Translations under genes and position numbers: made by a program
The notes under the pieces: model-generated
What the model was told of the DNA's origin: nothing
The model's database searches: none
The model's input: the letters and a program-made list of their open reading frames with translations, nothing else
Part shown: in pieces, positions 26,110 through 34,619 of the stretch
How positions within the stretch are numbered: the stretch's first letter is position 1
Layout of the letters: each line of letters opens with the position of its first letter
NCBI GenBank assembly: GCA_945906105.1
Contig: CAMDQO010000007.1
Location: forward strand, 62,001-126,000
DNA from: Novosphingobium sp. Chol11
Lineage (GTDB): Bacteria; Pseudomonadota; Alphaproteobacteria; Sphingomonadales; Sphingomonadaceae
DNA: 64,000 bases
Reading direction: 5' to 3'

Positions 26110-27255
26110 TCATCGGGGTTCTCTGGGCAGTTCAAGTACATCGGTGGCAATGATATTCAGCTGGATCTCCGCCGCACCCGCCGCGATCCCGGCAACGATG
26201 CCGCGCTGGTGGTGCATCTTGAGATAGGGTGAGGCATCGACCAGCGCCTCGGGCAGATATTCAACGACGAATTCGCACACCGCCCGCTCCGCCATCACCG
26301 TGGCAAAACGGGCAGAGGATGATTCCGCGCCAACCTTCAATCCCTCGGCGCGCTTTTGCACGATGGCATAATTGGCCGTCCGTGCTGCCTCACACAGCGC
26401 GGCGCAGCGTCCGGCCTCGGCCTTGATCAGATCGCACGACCAATAGCCATTATCCTTGAGCATGGCCACCGCCCGATCAAGCGCCGTGCGCGCCAGATGA
26501 TAGCGCGGGATGCCCAGACGCTCATTGGTCAGCGAAAAGCCGATGATCTCCCAAGCCTGCCCTTCTTCGCCAAAGCGCTGGCCGACAGGGACGATCACAT
26601 CGTCGAAAAACACCTCATGGATGTCACCCTCGCCGATCAGGCTGGGTATCTGTCGTACGGTGATTCCCGGCGTATCCATTGGCACCAGCAGGATGGTGAT
26701 GCCGCGCTTCTTGTCATCACTGGTGCGGGTGAGCAGGAAGCAGGTGTCAGCAAGGCCTGCATAGCTTGTCCAGATTTTCTGGCCATTGACCCGGTAATGA
26801 TCGCCTTCCAGCACCGCACGGGTGCGCAGACTGGCAAGGTCGGAGCCAGAATCAGGCTCGGAAAAACCCTGACACCACAGCATTTCACCGGTGGCGATTT
26901 TCGGCAGGTAGTTCGCCTGCTGGGCATCCGTGCCATAACGCATCAGCGTCGGCCCGATCCAGTTGACATTCATATATTGCCCGCCGCGCGGCTCGCCATA
27001 TTCCCACATGACTTCGGCGAGGATCTGCTGGTGCCACGGGCTTAGCCCCTGCCCGCCATGTTCCACCGGCCAGTGCGGAAACAGCATCCCCTGATCGGCC
27101 AGTTCGCGGCAGAACTTCGCCGCATAGGCGGTCAGCGCCGGGCTGGCGGGGCCGTGCTGCGAAAACTTCTCCCAGTCATCGGGCAGTGTCTTGTCGAGGA
27201 AAGCGCACAAGGATTCGCGAAAGCTGCGCTGTTCCTCATTCCAGGTAAAATCCAT
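26110..27255 (-). CDS. Acyl-CoA dehydrogenase
   Basis: 381 residues from the ATG at 27255, with GAGG eight bases upstream; an extension to 27333 is unlikely. FAD-dependent alpha,beta-dehydrogenation of an acyl-CoA. Signatures are QGFSEPDSGSDLASLRTRA, RVNGQKIWTSYAGLAD and the late NIIATDVLELPREP. It is the first gene of a two-gene minus-strand operon with the shortened partner. The nearby divergent gene at 27422 is an enoyl-CoA hydratase, the next step of beta-oxidation. Confidence 0.92.
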   Translation of the reverse strand: MDFTWNEEQRSFRESLCAFLDKTLPDDWEKFSQHGPASPALTAYAAKFCRELADQGMLFPHWPVEHGGQGLSPWHQQILAEVMWEYGEPRGGQYMNVNWIGPTLMRYGTDAQQANYLPKIATGEMLWCQGFSEPDSGSDLASLRTRAVLEGDHYRVNGQKIWTSYAGLADTCFLLTRTSDDKKRGITILLVPMDTPGITVRQIPSLIGEGDIHEVFFDDVIVPVGQRFGEEGQAWEIIGFSLTNERLGIPRYHLARTALDRAVAMLKDNGYWSCDLIKAEAGRCAALCEAARTANYAIVQKRAEGLKVGAESSSARFATVMAERAVCEFVVEYLPEALVDASPYLKMHHQRGIVAGIAAGAAEIQLNIIATDVLELPREPR

Positions 27256-27421
27256 CGGGTGCCTCATCGCAGAACAGTGCTGCAAAGGGGTTAGACCAGC
27301 CTCGCCCGTGGTGCCAGAGGCATCGCGCGACACAACGCGGGGGTGATGGGGGGCGCGCTATTCTTGCCGCCTTCCGCCATTTGCCACAAACACGCGGCAA
27401 TAGACACTTGGGAGCCACCAC

Positions 27422-28201
27422 ATGAACCTTGGAACCGATTGCCTGCGCATTGAACGCGAAGGCCCGATCGCCTGGTGCATCATTGATCGCCTGCAAGCGC
27501 GCAATGCTTTTACTCCGGCAATGTATTTCGGCCTGAAGAAGGCGGTGCGCTTCGTCAATTCCGATCCAGAATTGCGCGCTCTGATCATCACCGGCACGGG
27601 AGATGTCTTCGCCCCCGGCGGTGATCTGGGCGGACGATATGAACCGGGCGATGAAAAAGTGCCCGAGGGCATGACCTATGAAACGCTGCCGTTTGTCGCC
27701 ATCCGCGAGTCGATGGCCCCGGTGATTTCCGCCGTTAACGGCATCTGCCAAGCTGGCGGCTTGCTGGTGGCGATGATGAGCGACATTGCCGTGGTCAGCG
27801 AACGCGCGACCTTCCGCGTTCCCGAACTGCTGCGCGGCATCATCGATGCCACCTATGCCGCCGTACTGCCCGCCCATGTCGGCATGGCGCAGGCGCGCGA
27901 CCTGCTGCTTTCGGCGCGCAAGATTGACGCCGCCGAGGCCCACCGCATCGGTCTGATCAGCCGCGTCGTGCCGCATGAACAGCTGCGCGCCGAAGCGCTG
28001 AAAGCCGCCGTCGAAGTGCTGCAAACCGCGCCGGAAGCCCGCGCTCACGTCAAGCGGATGCTCAACCAGCAATACGGCCAGATTGACTACGAAACGATGT
28101 TCACTTCGCTCGCGGTCGGCACCGAAGTGCGCGAAGGCATGCGCAGCTTCATGGAAAAGCGCCAGCCGAACTGGATTCCTGAGGGTTTGCCCTCGGTTTG
28201 A
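27422..28201 (+). CDS. Enoyl-CoA hydratase/isomerase (crotonase) family
   Basis: 259 residues. The oxyanion-hole segments are present as ITGTGDVFAPGGDLG and AVNGICQAGGLLVAMMSDIA, and the region after it (FRVPELLRGIIDATYAA) lies where the catalytic Glu residues usually sit. It adds water to, or isomerises, an enoyl-CoA. It diverges from the acyl-CoA dehydrogenase pair across about 165 bases, a likely shared promoter region. Confidence 0.9.
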   Translation: MNLGTDCLRIEREGPIAWCIIDRLQARNAFTPAMYFGLKKAVRFVNSDPELRALIITGTGDVFAPGGDLGGRYEPGDEKVPEGMTYETLPFVAIRESMAPVISAVNGICQAGGLLVAMMSDIAVVSERATFRVPELLRGIIDATYAAVLPAHVGMAQARDLLLSARKIDAAEAHRIGLISRVVPHEQLRAEALKAAVEVLQTAPEARAHVKRMLNQQYGQIDYETMFTSLAVGTEVREGMRSFMEKRQPNWIPEGLPSV

Positions 28202-28205
28202 GTGA

Positions 28206-28982
28206 CTACCCCCGCACCGCCCCCACCGCTTCTGGGGCAAGGTAGCGCGTGGTCGAGATGCCGCCATCGACCGCAATGGTCTGGCCGTTGATCATTGCCG
28301 CTTCGTCCGAGCACAGGAAAGCGACCATATTGGCGACGTCTTCCACCGTGCATTCGCGGGGCAGAGGCGTCATTTCGTGATTAGTGCGGCGGAAGAAATC
28401 GAGATCCCAAAAGGAGTCAGTCATCTCGGTGCGCACGACCGTTGGCGCAATGTAATTGCTGCGCACCCCGCGCGGACCATATTCGGCGGCCATGGTCTGC
28501 ATCAGGCCGATCTGCCCGGCCTTGACCGTGGAGTAAGCCCCTCCCCCGGGGGTGCCATAAAGCCCCCAGGTCGAGCCGATAAAGACGATGGAGGAACCTG
28601 CTCCCATATGCCCCAGCGCTTCCCGGCACAGACGGAATGGCGCGCGCAGCGAGATGGAGAACACCTCGTCGAGCATCTCGTCAGTCGTGGCATGGACCGG
28701 GCCGAAATTGAACGATCCGGCATTGTTGACGAGAATATCCAGCCGCCCGAATGCTGAGACAGCCGCTGCGACAATCTTTGCCGGAGCATCGGCATCGGTG
28801 ATGTCAGCCGCGCAGAATTCGAACGCCATCGACGCGCCAAGTTTGTCCTTCAAAGCCTGAAGCTTGGCCGCATTGCGTCCGGTTCCGAGCACTTTGACGC
28901 CTTTGGCTCCCAGCCCCAGGACAATGGCCTCGCCAATCCCGCCTGCCGCACCGGTGACGATGGCTACTTTGTTTAGGCTCAC
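28206..28982 (-). CDS. SDR family oxidoreductase
   Basis: 258 residues. The GTG at 28982 has GGAG six bases upstream and gives the normal SDR beginning (LNKVAIVTGAAGGIGEAIV); a TTG four codons earlier has no site. Other motifs are LVNNAGSFNFG, FIGSTWGLYG and the catalytic AYSTVKAGQ, with a long C-terminal segment ending in GQTIAVDGGIS. It lies 20 bases after the KstD-like flavoprotein on the same strand. Confidence 0.88.
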   Translation of the reverse strand: MSLNKVAIVTGAAGGIGEAIVLGLGAKGVKVLGTGRNAAKLQALKDKLGASMAFEFCAADITDADAPAKIVAAAVSAFGRLDILVNNAGSFNFGPVHATTDEMLDEVFSISLRAPFRLCREALGHMGAGSSIVFIGSTWGLYGTPGGGAYSTVKAGQIGLMQTMAAEYGPRGVRSNYIAPTVVRTEMTDSFWDLDFFRRTNHEMTPLPRECTVEDVANMVAFLCSDEAAMINGQTIAVDGGISTTRYLAPEAVGAVRG

Positions 28983-29002
28983 GTAATTCTCCAAAATTCA
29001 GT

Positions 29003-30733
29003 TCAGCTGGGCTGCTTGCCGGAAAGTTGATTCCCCGCCCGCTCGGCAATGTCATTCGCAGCGATATAGCCAAAGGTCATGGCCGGACCGATGGTGGCAC
29101 CCGCGCCGGGATAGCAATCGCCAAACGGGTTGCCCGAGGCGTTGCCCGCTGCATAAAGCCCGGCAATCGGCTTGCCCTGAAGGTCAATCACCCGCGCGCG
29201 GGCGTCGGTCTTGATGCCGCCCTTGGTGCCCAGATCGCCGTTGTTGATCGGCACCGCATAGAATGGAGCCTTGTCGATCGGCCCAAGGTTGGGATTGGGC
29301 GAAACGGTGGGATCGCCAAAGAACTGGTCGTAAATATTGCTGCCGCGTCCGAATTCGGGATCGACGCCGGTCTTCGCATAGCCATTCATATTGCTGACCG
29401 TTGTGCGAAGCGCATCGACCGGCACTTTGATCTTGGTAGCCAGTGCTTCGATGGTATCGGCACGAAAGATGTAATGGTCCCACCAATCGGCAGGAACCTT
29501 GTGTTCGGGAGTGTGCGCCCAGGGCATCAGGCCGCCGGCGCTGAACTTGGCGCGGAACTTGGCGTCAAACACCAGCCAGCAAGGGCAGTTTGCACCCGTG
29601 GCGATCTGGTCTTGCACCATGGCCTGCCCGAAGCTGTCATAGCCCGTCGCTTCATCGACAAAGCGCACACCCTTGCGATTGACGCAGACTGACCATGGCC
29701 TGCCAACATCGAAAGCCGCCTGATGGATTTCGTGGAAGTTCGACGATTTGGGCATCGGCAGCGTCATCGTCGGGATCCACCAGCCCTCGCCGGTGTGCTC
29801 GGTTGCCGCACCCAGTTTCTCCGCTGCGATCAGCCCCTCGCCGCGATTACCGTCTTCAGGGGTGGAGGAATAGCGGGTGAGGCCGGGCACCGGATAGAAC
29901 CGATCCCGCAGCTCCTGATTCCACTCAAACCCGCCCGATCCCAGCACCACGCCGTGCTGCGCGGTAATTGTATATTTCCGGCCAAAATTGCTGACCTCAA
30001 CACCAGTCACCTTGCCGCCAGCATCGATTACCAAATGCTCAAGCTTTGTCTCCATGCGCAACTGCACGCCGCGCTTGAACACCTGCTCATAAACCGCACC
30101 GATCAGTGCTGCTCCCTGCGTGAAGCGGCGGTCACGGTGCGAGACCTTGCGGGTGCTGCGGTCCATCCAGTAGCGCCGGATCACATTAGCGGCGACACGC
30201 CGCCAGCCCTTGTTCTGCATCATCAGCGAAAAGGTTTCGGTGAGGTCCATGGCATAGCGGTTGAACAGTTTGAAGCGATTGAACTGCTCGCGCATCAGCG
30301 AATAGCGATCATCCCCCAGCCGCCGACCGTCATAAGTCGGGCAGACCACTGAACGGTCAGCGCGCGCGCCGGGCTTGTCGGGGAAATAGTCCGGCCAAGC
30401 GGCGGGGATCAGTTCCACACCGCTGGCTTTGAGATAGTACGCCATCTCGGGTGCCTGATCGACATAGGCGTTCAGCTTTTCAGGATTGACCGGGCCGCTG
30501 GTGACACTGGCAAGATAGTCCATCACCTGCTCGCGGCTGTCCTCATTGCTTTCGCCAAGGCCATGGTTGGGAATCCACATTACCCCGCCAGACGTGGCGC
30601 TGGTGCCGCCGAACTTGTGCGCCTTTTCGATGATCAGCACCGAAAGCCCGTTTTCTGCCGCGCGCAGTGCCGTCATCGCTCCTGCTGCGCCAGAACCGAC
30701 AACCACGACATCAAAAGTCTCGCCGGTGTTCAC
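29003..30733 (-). CDS. FAD-dependent 3-ketosteroid dehydrogenase-like flavoprotein
   Basis: 576 residues from a GTG at 30733, preceded by GGGGAG six bases away; a 12-residue longer start is less likely. The FAD motif is VVVVGSGAAGAMTA (about 9-22) followed by FGGTSATSGGVMWIPNHG. The C-terminus has CYPGAGATIGPAMTFGYIA, the segment that carries a catalytic Tyr in KstD. The family includes 3-ketosteroid delta-1 and delta-4 dehydrogenases and fumarate reductase-like enzymes. I therefore assign a ring desaturase of a cyclic ketone, without naming the substrate. It is cotranscribed with the SDR downstream. Confidence 0.88.
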   Translation of the reverse strand: MNTGETFDVVVVGSGAAGAMTALRAAENGLSVLIIEKAHKFGGTSATSGGVMWIPNHGLGESNEDSREQVMDYLASVTSGPVNPEKLNAYVDQAPEMAYYLKASGVELIPAAWPDYFPDKPGARADRSVVCPTYDGRRLGDDRYSLMREQFNRFKLFNRYAMDLTETFSLMMQNKGWRRVAANVIRRYWMDRSTRKVSHRDRRFTQGAALIGAVYEQVFKRGVQLRMETKLEHLVIDAGGKVTGVEVSNFGRKYTITAQHGVVLGSGGFEWNQELRDRFYPVPGLTRYSSTPEDGNRGEGLIAAEKLGAATEHTGEGWWIPTMTLPMPKSSNFHEIHQAAFDVGRPWSVCVNRKGVRFVDEATGYDSFGQAMVQDQIATGANCPCWLVFDAKFRAKFSAGGLMPWAHTPEHKVPADWWDHYIFRADTIEALATKIKVPVDALRTTVSNMNGYAKTGVDPEFGRGSNIYDQFFGDPTVSPNPNLGPIDKAPFYAVPINNGDLGTKGGIKTDARARVIDLQGKPIAGLYAAGNASGNPFGDCYPGAGATIGPAMTFGYIAANDIAERAGNQLSGKQPS

Positions 30734-30933
30734 ACATCTCTCCCCATTCATCAGCGCCGGGCTTTCCAAAAGCCACCCTAGCGCTCTCTATCGGTCTCGC
30801 GATACCGCCACGAAATGACCCGCACGGCACGGCAAATTGCTTGCGCCGGGTCAAAGCTGCAAGCAGGGATTGTGCTCTGTCCGATAAGATCGCATTCACT
30901 TGGTCAGAAAGTGAATTTGTGGAGAATGATGGC

Positions 30934-31242
30934 GTGCCGGGTTTTGTTGCTGTTGCTAAAGTTGCCGATCTCCCGCCGGGCTCAAAACTGCTGGTGACGA
31001 TCAATGGTGCAGAGGTTCTGCTGTGCCACACGCTTGACCGGATTTTCGCGGTCGAAAACCGCTGCAGCCATGCCGAGGAGCGGCTCGATTGTGGCCGGAT
31101 GCGGTCCGGTTGGATCGCCTGTCCGGTGCATGGCGCTCGGTTCGATCTGGCCTCGGGCGAAGCGATGAATCCGCCAGCCAGCCAGCCGATCCAGACCTTC
31201 ACGGTGCGCATCACCGGAGATACGGTGGAAGTGGCTCTATGA
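30934..31242 (+). CDS. Rieske-type [2Fe-2S] ferredoxin
   Basis: 102 residues from the GTG at 30934 with GGAG nine bases upstream; the open frame goes further up but without ferredoxin character. Cluster ligands are in ENRCSHAEERL and IACPVHGARFDLASGE (Cys-x-His and Cys-x2-His). It acts as an electron carrier for Rieske oxygenases such as the one at 19.7 kb, or for an unrelated oxidase. Its stop overlaps the ATG of the kinase-like gene (ATGA). Confidence 0.9.
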   Translation: MPGFVAVAKVADLPPGSKLLVTINGAEVLLCHTLDRIFAVENRCSHAEERLDCGRMRSGWIACPVHGARFDLASGEAMNPPASQPIQTFTVRITGDTVEVAL

Positions 31243-32318
31243 ACCTGCCTCGCTGGGCCTCGTTAAAGCCGGTCGTTCCACGGCGATGGGAAGACCTGAC
31301 ACCCGAATGGATGACCCAGGCGATCAGCCGCGATCATCCCGATGCCGTCGTCAGCAAGGTTACGTTGGTGGGTTCAGACGATGGCACAAACCGCCGCGCC
31401 CGCTTCGCACTGGACTATGCGCAAGGCACCGGCCCTAAGCGCCTGTTTCTGAAGGCCCACGCGCCAAGCCACCGCTTTGTTCACTTACGCAATGGCAACC
31501 TGTTCCTCGAATCGCGGTTGTTCGCCGCCAGAGCCGATCTGCCGCTGGAGCATCCACACGTTTATCTGGCGGTGCCGGACTATCCGCGGCTCGATTTCCT
31601 GCTGGTCATGGAAGATCTGACCCTTCGCGGGGCCGATCCGTTAGACGCGCTGCGACCGATGACAGTGGATCAGGCAGCGAGCGGTCTGCGCGGGCTGGCA
31701 GCGTTGCACAGCCGTTATTGGGGCATGGGCAAGCGCACCCATAAAGGCCTCGGCTGGATCAAGCAGTGGGCACCATCACAAGGCTGGCAAGTCGGCCTGC
31801 GTAAACGCGTGCCCATCGGCCTGACGCGCGCCGGAGACGGAGTCGCCGCTTCCGTTCTGTCAATGAGCGGCGATGAAGTGGTCGATCTGTGGGTGGCCAA
31901 TGTCACCACACTGGCAAACGGCGCGCAGACGCTGCTGCATGGCGATGCGCATATCGGCAATACCTATGTGCTGCCTAATGGACAAAGCGGATTCCTCGAT
32001 TGGCAGGTCGTGCGGCGCGGCAACTGGGTGCAGGATCTGGGTTATTTTATGGTCGGTTCGCTGACCATCGCAGATCGCCGCCAGCATGAGCGCCACTTGC
32101 TGGAGCTTTACCGCGATGCGCTGCAATTACCGGCCAGCGAACTGCCATCATGGGATGAGATGTGGCTGCGTTACCGCCAGTCTCCAGCCTATGGCCTCGC
32201 CATCTGGCTCTCGACCTTGGGCACCGATGGCTGGCAACCTCACGCAGTATCGCGGGCGCTGGCAGAGCGTTATGCCGCTGCTTTCGATGATCTCGAAACG
32301 TTGAAAGTCCTTCTCTGA
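31239..32318 (+). CDS. APH-family phosphotransferase
   Basis: 359 residues. It has a protein-kinase-like fold with the catalytic loop LLHGDAHIGNTY (Asp at about residue 236) and the following metal-binding GFLDWQVVRRGNW. The family is that of aminoglycoside phosphotransferases and ACAD10/11 kinase domains. Two acyl-CoA dehydrogenase genes follow after 82 bases. In Pseudomonas LvaA and in human ACAD10/11, a kinase of this type phosphorylates the hydroxyl of a 4-hydroxyacyl-CoA before elimination; the same role here is inferred. Antibiotic resistance is unlikely given the neighbours. Confidence 0.82.
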   Translation: MNLPRWASLKPVVPRRWEDLTPEWMTQAISRDHPDAVVSKVTLVGSDDGTNRRARFALDYAQGTGPKRLFLKAHAPSHRFVHLRNGNLFLESRLFAARADLPLEHPHVYLAVPDYPRLDFLLVMEDLTLRGADPLDALRPMTVDQAASGLRGLAALHSRYWGMGKRTHKGLGWIKQWAPSQGWQVGLRKRVPIGLTRAGDGVAASVLSMSGDEVVDLWVANVTTLANGAQTLLHGDAHIGNTYVLPNGQSGFLDWQVVRRGNWVQDLGYFMVGSLTIADRRQHERHLLELYRDALQLPASELPSWDEMWLRYRQSPAYGLAIWLSTLGTDGWQPHAVSRALAERYAAAFDDLETLKVLL

Positions 32319-32400
32319 CTTACTCAGGCCTGGCCCGCTTGGGCGATATCGCGCGTAAAGCCTCTTCCGCTCCGCCCGCAGGCACGGCATTACACTGCCC

Positions 32401-33579
32401 GTGACTGAACAAACCTCTCTCGACGCGCTGCGGCAGGATCTACGCAGCTGGCTGGCTATCAACGCGCCCAAGGACTGGCGCACCATCGCCGATCATCAGG
32501 CCTTCGCGACAAGCCAGCGAGGCTGGTTCATGAAACTGGTCGGGGCCGGTTATGCCGTGCCGCACTGGCCGGAGCAGTGGCCAGGCGGCGGGCGCAGCCT
32601 GGCCGAGCAAAAGGTGATTTACGAGGAACTGGCCCGCGCCGATAGTCCGCGCCTGCTGCTGTCGTTCGTCTCCACCTATCACGCTGCCTCCACGCTGATG
32701 GAATGCGGCAGCGATGAGCAGAGGGCGCGCTATCTTCCCGCCATTCTCAGGGGCGAAACCTGGTGTCAGGGTTTTTCCGAGCCGGGCGCTGGTTCAGACC
32801 TTGCCGCGATCAAGACCAAGGCAGAACTGCGCGGCGATCACTATGTCGTTTCGGGCCAGAAAGTCTGGTCGACCATGGCGCAATATGCTGACAAGTGCCT
32901 GCTGCTGGTGCGCACCTCCAGCGACGGCCCCAAGCAGGCGGGCATCACCTTCCTGCTGATGGACATGAAGGCCAAGGGCGTTTCTGTCCGCCCGATCAAT
33001 CAGATTCAGGGCGATGAGGAATTCTGTGAAATATTCCTCGATGATGTCGAAGTGCCCGTTTCTGACCGGGTGGGCGAGGAAGGCAAGGGCTGGGTCGTGG
33101 CGCAGACCACGCTCTCATCCGAACGCGGCCTGACGTTGATGGAACTGTCCTACCGAATGAAGGGAGCTCTGAACCGCGCCGCAGACCTGATCCGCCAGAA
33201 CAAACGGCAGGACGATGTCGGGGTGCTGCGGGAATTTGGCAAGCTGGTTACCCAGGTCGATGCCGCCTGTGCGATTGCCGACAAGTTCCTGGAAAACCGG
33301 ATTGGCGGCGTTGAGCGGATCGGCGACGCTTCGATCGTCAAGAACTCTTATTCAAGCGCACTGCGGGCCTATGCCGCATTCGGGGTGAATGTCGGTGGCA
33401 TCGAAGAGCAATACCGCGCCCCGATCACCTTTGGCGATCTCAACACCGGCAACTGGATGGCCGATTTTATGAACTCATACGCTTGGACCATTGCCGGAGG
33501 TAGCGAGGAAGTGCAGCGCAACATTATCGCCGAGCGAATGCTGGAAATGCCGCGCGAACCGAAGTCTTGGGTGTTGTGA
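32401..33579 (+). CDS. Acyl-CoA dehydrogenase
   Basis: 392 residues from a GTG at 32401. Motifs are CQGFSEPGAGSDLAAIKTKA, VSGQKVWSTMAQYADKC, FLDDVEVPVSDRVGEEGKGW and the C-terminal GGSEEVQRNIIAERMLEMP. It is a full-length FAD enzyme, paired with the next gene 12 bases downstream, which is shorter. It resembles the 26.1 kb protein, so the window holds two such pairs. Confidence 0.93.
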   Translation: MTEQTSLDALRQDLRSWLAINAPKDWRTIADHQAFATSQRGWFMKLVGAGYAVPHWPEQWPGGGRSLAEQKVIYEELARADSPRLLLSFVSTYHAASTLMECGSDEQRARYLPAILRGETWCQGFSEPGAGSDLAAIKTKAELRGDHYVVSGQKVWSTMAQYADKCLLLVRTSSDGPKQAGITFLLMDMKAKGVSVRPINQIQGDEEFCEIFLDDVEVPVSDRVGEEGKGWVVAQTTLSSERGLTLMELSYRMKGALNRAADLIRQNKRQDDVGVLREFGKLVTQVDAACAIADKFLENRIGGVERIGDASIVKNSYSSALRAYAAFGVNVGGIEEQYRAPITFGDLNTGNWMADFMNSYAWTIAGGSEEVQRNIIAERMLEMPREPKSWVL

Positions 33580-33591
33580 AGGGGCCGTGCT

Positions 33592-34605
33592 GTGATTGAG
33601 CTCGCCGAACTGCATGACTCCGCGCAGAAAGCCTTCCCGGCTGACAAGCTGATGCCCGAACGCGATACCAGCTGGGCGCTCGCTGCCGAGATGGGCTGGC
33701 TGATGATTGAGCTGCCCGAGGATCAAGGCGGGCTTGGCCTCACCCGTCAGGCGGCTGCCGCTATTCATTACGAACTGGGCAAGGTGCTCTCCTCAGCGCC
33801 GCTGATCCCCGCCATGCTCGCCCTGCGCGGTATTGCGGGAGCCGCAGACTTTGCCGCGCGGGATGAATGGATCGAACGCATCTGCTGCGGAGAATATGTG
33901 CCGCTCAATATGTTGCCAGCAAGGATCGAAGCCGGGGCTGATGGCAAGTCCAATGGCACGGTGCCCGGCCTGTTTGATGCCGACATGGCGAGCCATGTGC
34001 TGGTCGGCTGCGGCGGTGCCTATCATCTCGTCCCGCTCGATGCCCCTGGCGTCAGACTGGTCGAGCGCAAGCTGTGGGATCAAAGCCGCCGGGTGTTCGA
34101 TCTGGTGCTTGAGGAAGCGCGCCTTGATGCCAACACACTCGTCGCCGATGGCGCTCTCGCCGCTTCGCTGCATGATGACATCGCCCGCAGCGCGCACTTG
34201 TTCCTCGCAGCGGATTCGCTGGGTGGGGCCACGGCAGCGCTGGAGATGACGATCGACTTCCTTAAAATGCGCAAGCAGTTTGACCGCCCACTCGCCATGT
34301 TCCAGGCTCTGAAGCACCGCTGTGCAGACCTGAAAACGCAAGTCGTTGCAGCCGAAGCCCTGCTCTGGTCACGCGCAACCGGCGCCGAGCAAGTAAGTGT
34401 CACCGATCTCGGCGCGATGAAAGCTCTGGCGACCGATGTTTACCGGCGGGTCACCGAGGAGATGATTCAACTGCACGGCGGCATCGGCCTGACCGACGAG
34501 CACCCCTGCCACCAGTTCATGAAACGTGCGATGCTGAACCTTCAGCTGTGTGGCGGACTTGATCACTGGCGCGAGGCGGCTGGACGCGCGGCGTTGAGGC
34601 AATAG
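33592..34605 (+). CDS. Acyl-CoA dehydrogenase-like partner subunit
   Basis: 337 residues from a GTG at 33592. It has the N-terminal helices (AAEMGWLMIELPEDQGGLGL) and the C-terminal helical domain (RKQFDRPLAMFQALKHRCAD; MIQLHGGIGLTDEHPCHQF). The central FAD/substrate part is degenerate compared with the upstream gene. This is the alpha-beta pattern of heteromeric acyl-CoA dehydrogenases. It converges with the acyl-CoA synthetase gene over 14 bases. Confidence 0.88.
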   Translation: MIELAELHDSAQKAFPADKLMPERDTSWALAAEMGWLMIELPEDQGGLGLTRQAAAAIHYELGKVLSSAPLIPAMLALRGIAGAADFAARDEWIERICCGEYVPLNMLPARIEAGADGKSNGTVPGLFDADMASHVLVGCGGAYHLVPLDAPGVRLVERKLWDQSRRVFDLVLEEARLDANTLVADGALAASLHDDIARSAHLFLAADSLGGATAALEMTIDFLKMRKQFDRPLAMFQALKHRCADLKTQVVAAEALLWSRATGAEQVSVTDLGAMKALATDVYRRVTEEMIQLHGGIGLTDEHPCHQFMKRAMLNLQLCGGLDHWREAAGRAALRQ

Positions 34606-34619
34606 GCCATTAGAGACTA

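Noticed and set aside
26090-26121. Short direct repeat TTCATCGGGGTTC, two copies 19 bases apart at the end of an acyl-CoA dehydrogenase gene
   Set aside because: Only two short copies, partly coding; no sign of a mobile or regulatory element.
31239-32318. Aminoglycoside-resistance kinase
   Set aside because: Family match is broad; the neighbours are acyl-CoA dehydrogenases, which fit the ACAD10/11-type kinase role.
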